The notes beneath the pieces are model-generated. The model saw only the letters and a program-made list of their open reading frames with translations, ran no database searches and was not told the DNA's origin. Shown here in pieces: positions 63,417 to 64,000 of a DNA stretch of 64,000 bases. The DNA is taken from assembly GCF_023525255.1 (NCBI RefSeq), contig NZ_CP073355.1:2046001-2110000 (forward strand), written 5' to 3'. The position numbers were made by a program, and so were the translations under genes. Source of the DNA: Thermospira aquatica. GTDB taxonomy: Bacteria; Spirochaetota; Brevinematia; Brevinematales; Thermospiraceae. How positions within the stretch are numbered: position 1 is the first letter of the stretch; every line of letters begins with the position of its first letter.

Positions 63417-64000
63417 CTAAAAACTATAAGCATAACTCAACGCTACACGATAAGGCTTAATAAGAGTTTCTCTGTACTGCCAGGAAGTAAAGTGTCCATC
63501 CTTACTCTCAAACTGAGGTTCGGTATACCACTGAAAAAGAAGTGTCAAACCATGTTGCCCAAACTCCATATACGCCAGAGGACCGAAAACCCATTCAGTA
63601 AAATCAGAAGCCCAGCCTTTATCCTTCATAGGAGAAACATCTTTTTTCGTGATTCGAGAAGTTGTCGACGCCAGAAAACCGACATTCTTTAACCAGAGAG
63701 GCATTTGATAAGCAAGAACCGTTGTAGTGAGATATTTCCAACCATTGTAATTCTGCCCTTTGTCAGCCTCATACAACCAGGGGGTTTCATCATCAGCACT
63801 ACTGAGCATACGATAATTGAGCTTTTGCTCCGCATACACAAGTACATGACTCCAATCGCCAGGAATAATAGCTCCTGTATCAAACTGGAAAGCCCCCGAT
63901 ATCCAACCCTCCGCCACAACTCCACCAAAAGGCGTGGGAGTCTGGATATGATTGGTGTTCGTAAGCGGATTGAGCGCAAGTCCAACAAAATTTAAGAGTG
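63417..64000 (-). CDS. Outer-membrane beta-barrel protein, C-terminal part (runs off the window)
   Basis: The frame is open from the window edge to a stop at 63417, giving about 194 residues. Alternating short amphipathic strands are separated by polar turns (GAFQFDTGAII, WKYLTTTVLAYQMPLW, VFGPLAYMEFGQHGLTLLFQW), and the last residues ALSYAYSF end in Phe, the usual recognition signal of the barrel-assembly machinery. I cannot name the protein. The segment LALNPLTNTNHIQTPTPFGG at the start of the visible part has no recognised motif. The gene is upstream of ftsW by nine bases. N-terminus and signal peptide are outside the window. Confidence 0.75.
   Translation of the reverse strand, partial: LLNFVGLALNPLTNTNHIQTPTPFGGVVAEGWISGAFQFDTGAIIPGDWSHVLVYAEQKLNYRMLSSADDETPWLYEADKGQNYNGWKYLTTTVLAYQMPLWLKNVGFLASTTSRITKKDVSPMKDKGWASDFTEWVFGPLAYMEFGQHGLTLLFQWYTEPQFESKDGHFTSWQYRETLIKPYRVALSYAYSF

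Overview
The window is a stretch of a Gram-negative bacterial chromosome that looks spirochaetal. Pointers are a serine hydroxymethyltransferase start with the long leader seen in spirochaete/chlamydial GlyA, an LptC/LptA pair, several outer-membrane barrels and lipoproteins, a CsgG-PEGA-barrel protein, and a 600-residue protein resembling families I associate with spirochaetes. I cannot name the genus; a lineage near Brevinema is a guess. Vegetative promoters are unusually easy to read: many have near-consensus -35 and -10 boxes exactly 17 bp apart. No rRNA, tRNA or CRISPR array was seen.

Layout. 1-2,971: the start of glyA behind a ZTP (pfl) riboswitch, then lptC-lptA with a TrmB-type regulator. 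2,972-3,640: a lone GHKL ATPase. 3,637-10,549: a tight operon nfeD-metX-metW-(membrane protein)-acyP-ricT-(600 aa unknown)-hflX. 10,766-16,135: an operon of TetR, an HAE3-type RND exporter, a LolA-like protein and a beta-barrel, probably an envelope lipid/hydrophobe export system. 16,181-17,623: an insertion sequence with a frameshifted DDE transposase. 17,669-23,230: a lipoprotein esterase, then a minus-strand c-di-GMP group (GGDEF, PilZ, xseB, FAH hydrolase) and a second esterase broken by a 25-bp tandem duplication. 23,299-29,253: lnt-hisZ-purA-(HD-GYP)-(methyltransferase), with purA frameshifted. 29,366-31,044: a small lipoprotein and a degenerate IS256-type element. 31,135-37,725: RlpA-SPOR, DUF212 protein, topA with an SH3-like protein, and a beta-propeller/SPOR fusion. 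37,761-47,282: a long operon (GalT-like protein, AEC permease, metal-ligand-less Fe-ADH homologue, GAF/PP2C phosphatase, pgeF, dnaG, rpoD). 47,447-54,824: SulP transporter, then tatD, a DegT aminotransferase, two CNNM/CBS proteins and an RNA uracil methyltransferase. 54,880-64,000: lipoprotein, CsgG-PEGA protein, rpsT, HU, bactofilin, mutS2, a glycosyltransferase, small envelope proteins, ftsW and a truncated outer-membrane protein.

Themes. Much of the accessory content concerns the cell envelope: lipopolysaccharide or lipid transport, lipoprotein acylation, septal SPOR proteins, bactofilin, FtsW and barrels. A second theme is signalling: GGDEF, PilZ, a variant HD-GYP, a PP2C phosphatase and a stand-alone GHKL ATPase. 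All ten frame lesions in the two transposases and purA can be repaired by adding one base, mostly in a short homopolymer, which raises the question of assembly error versus real decay.
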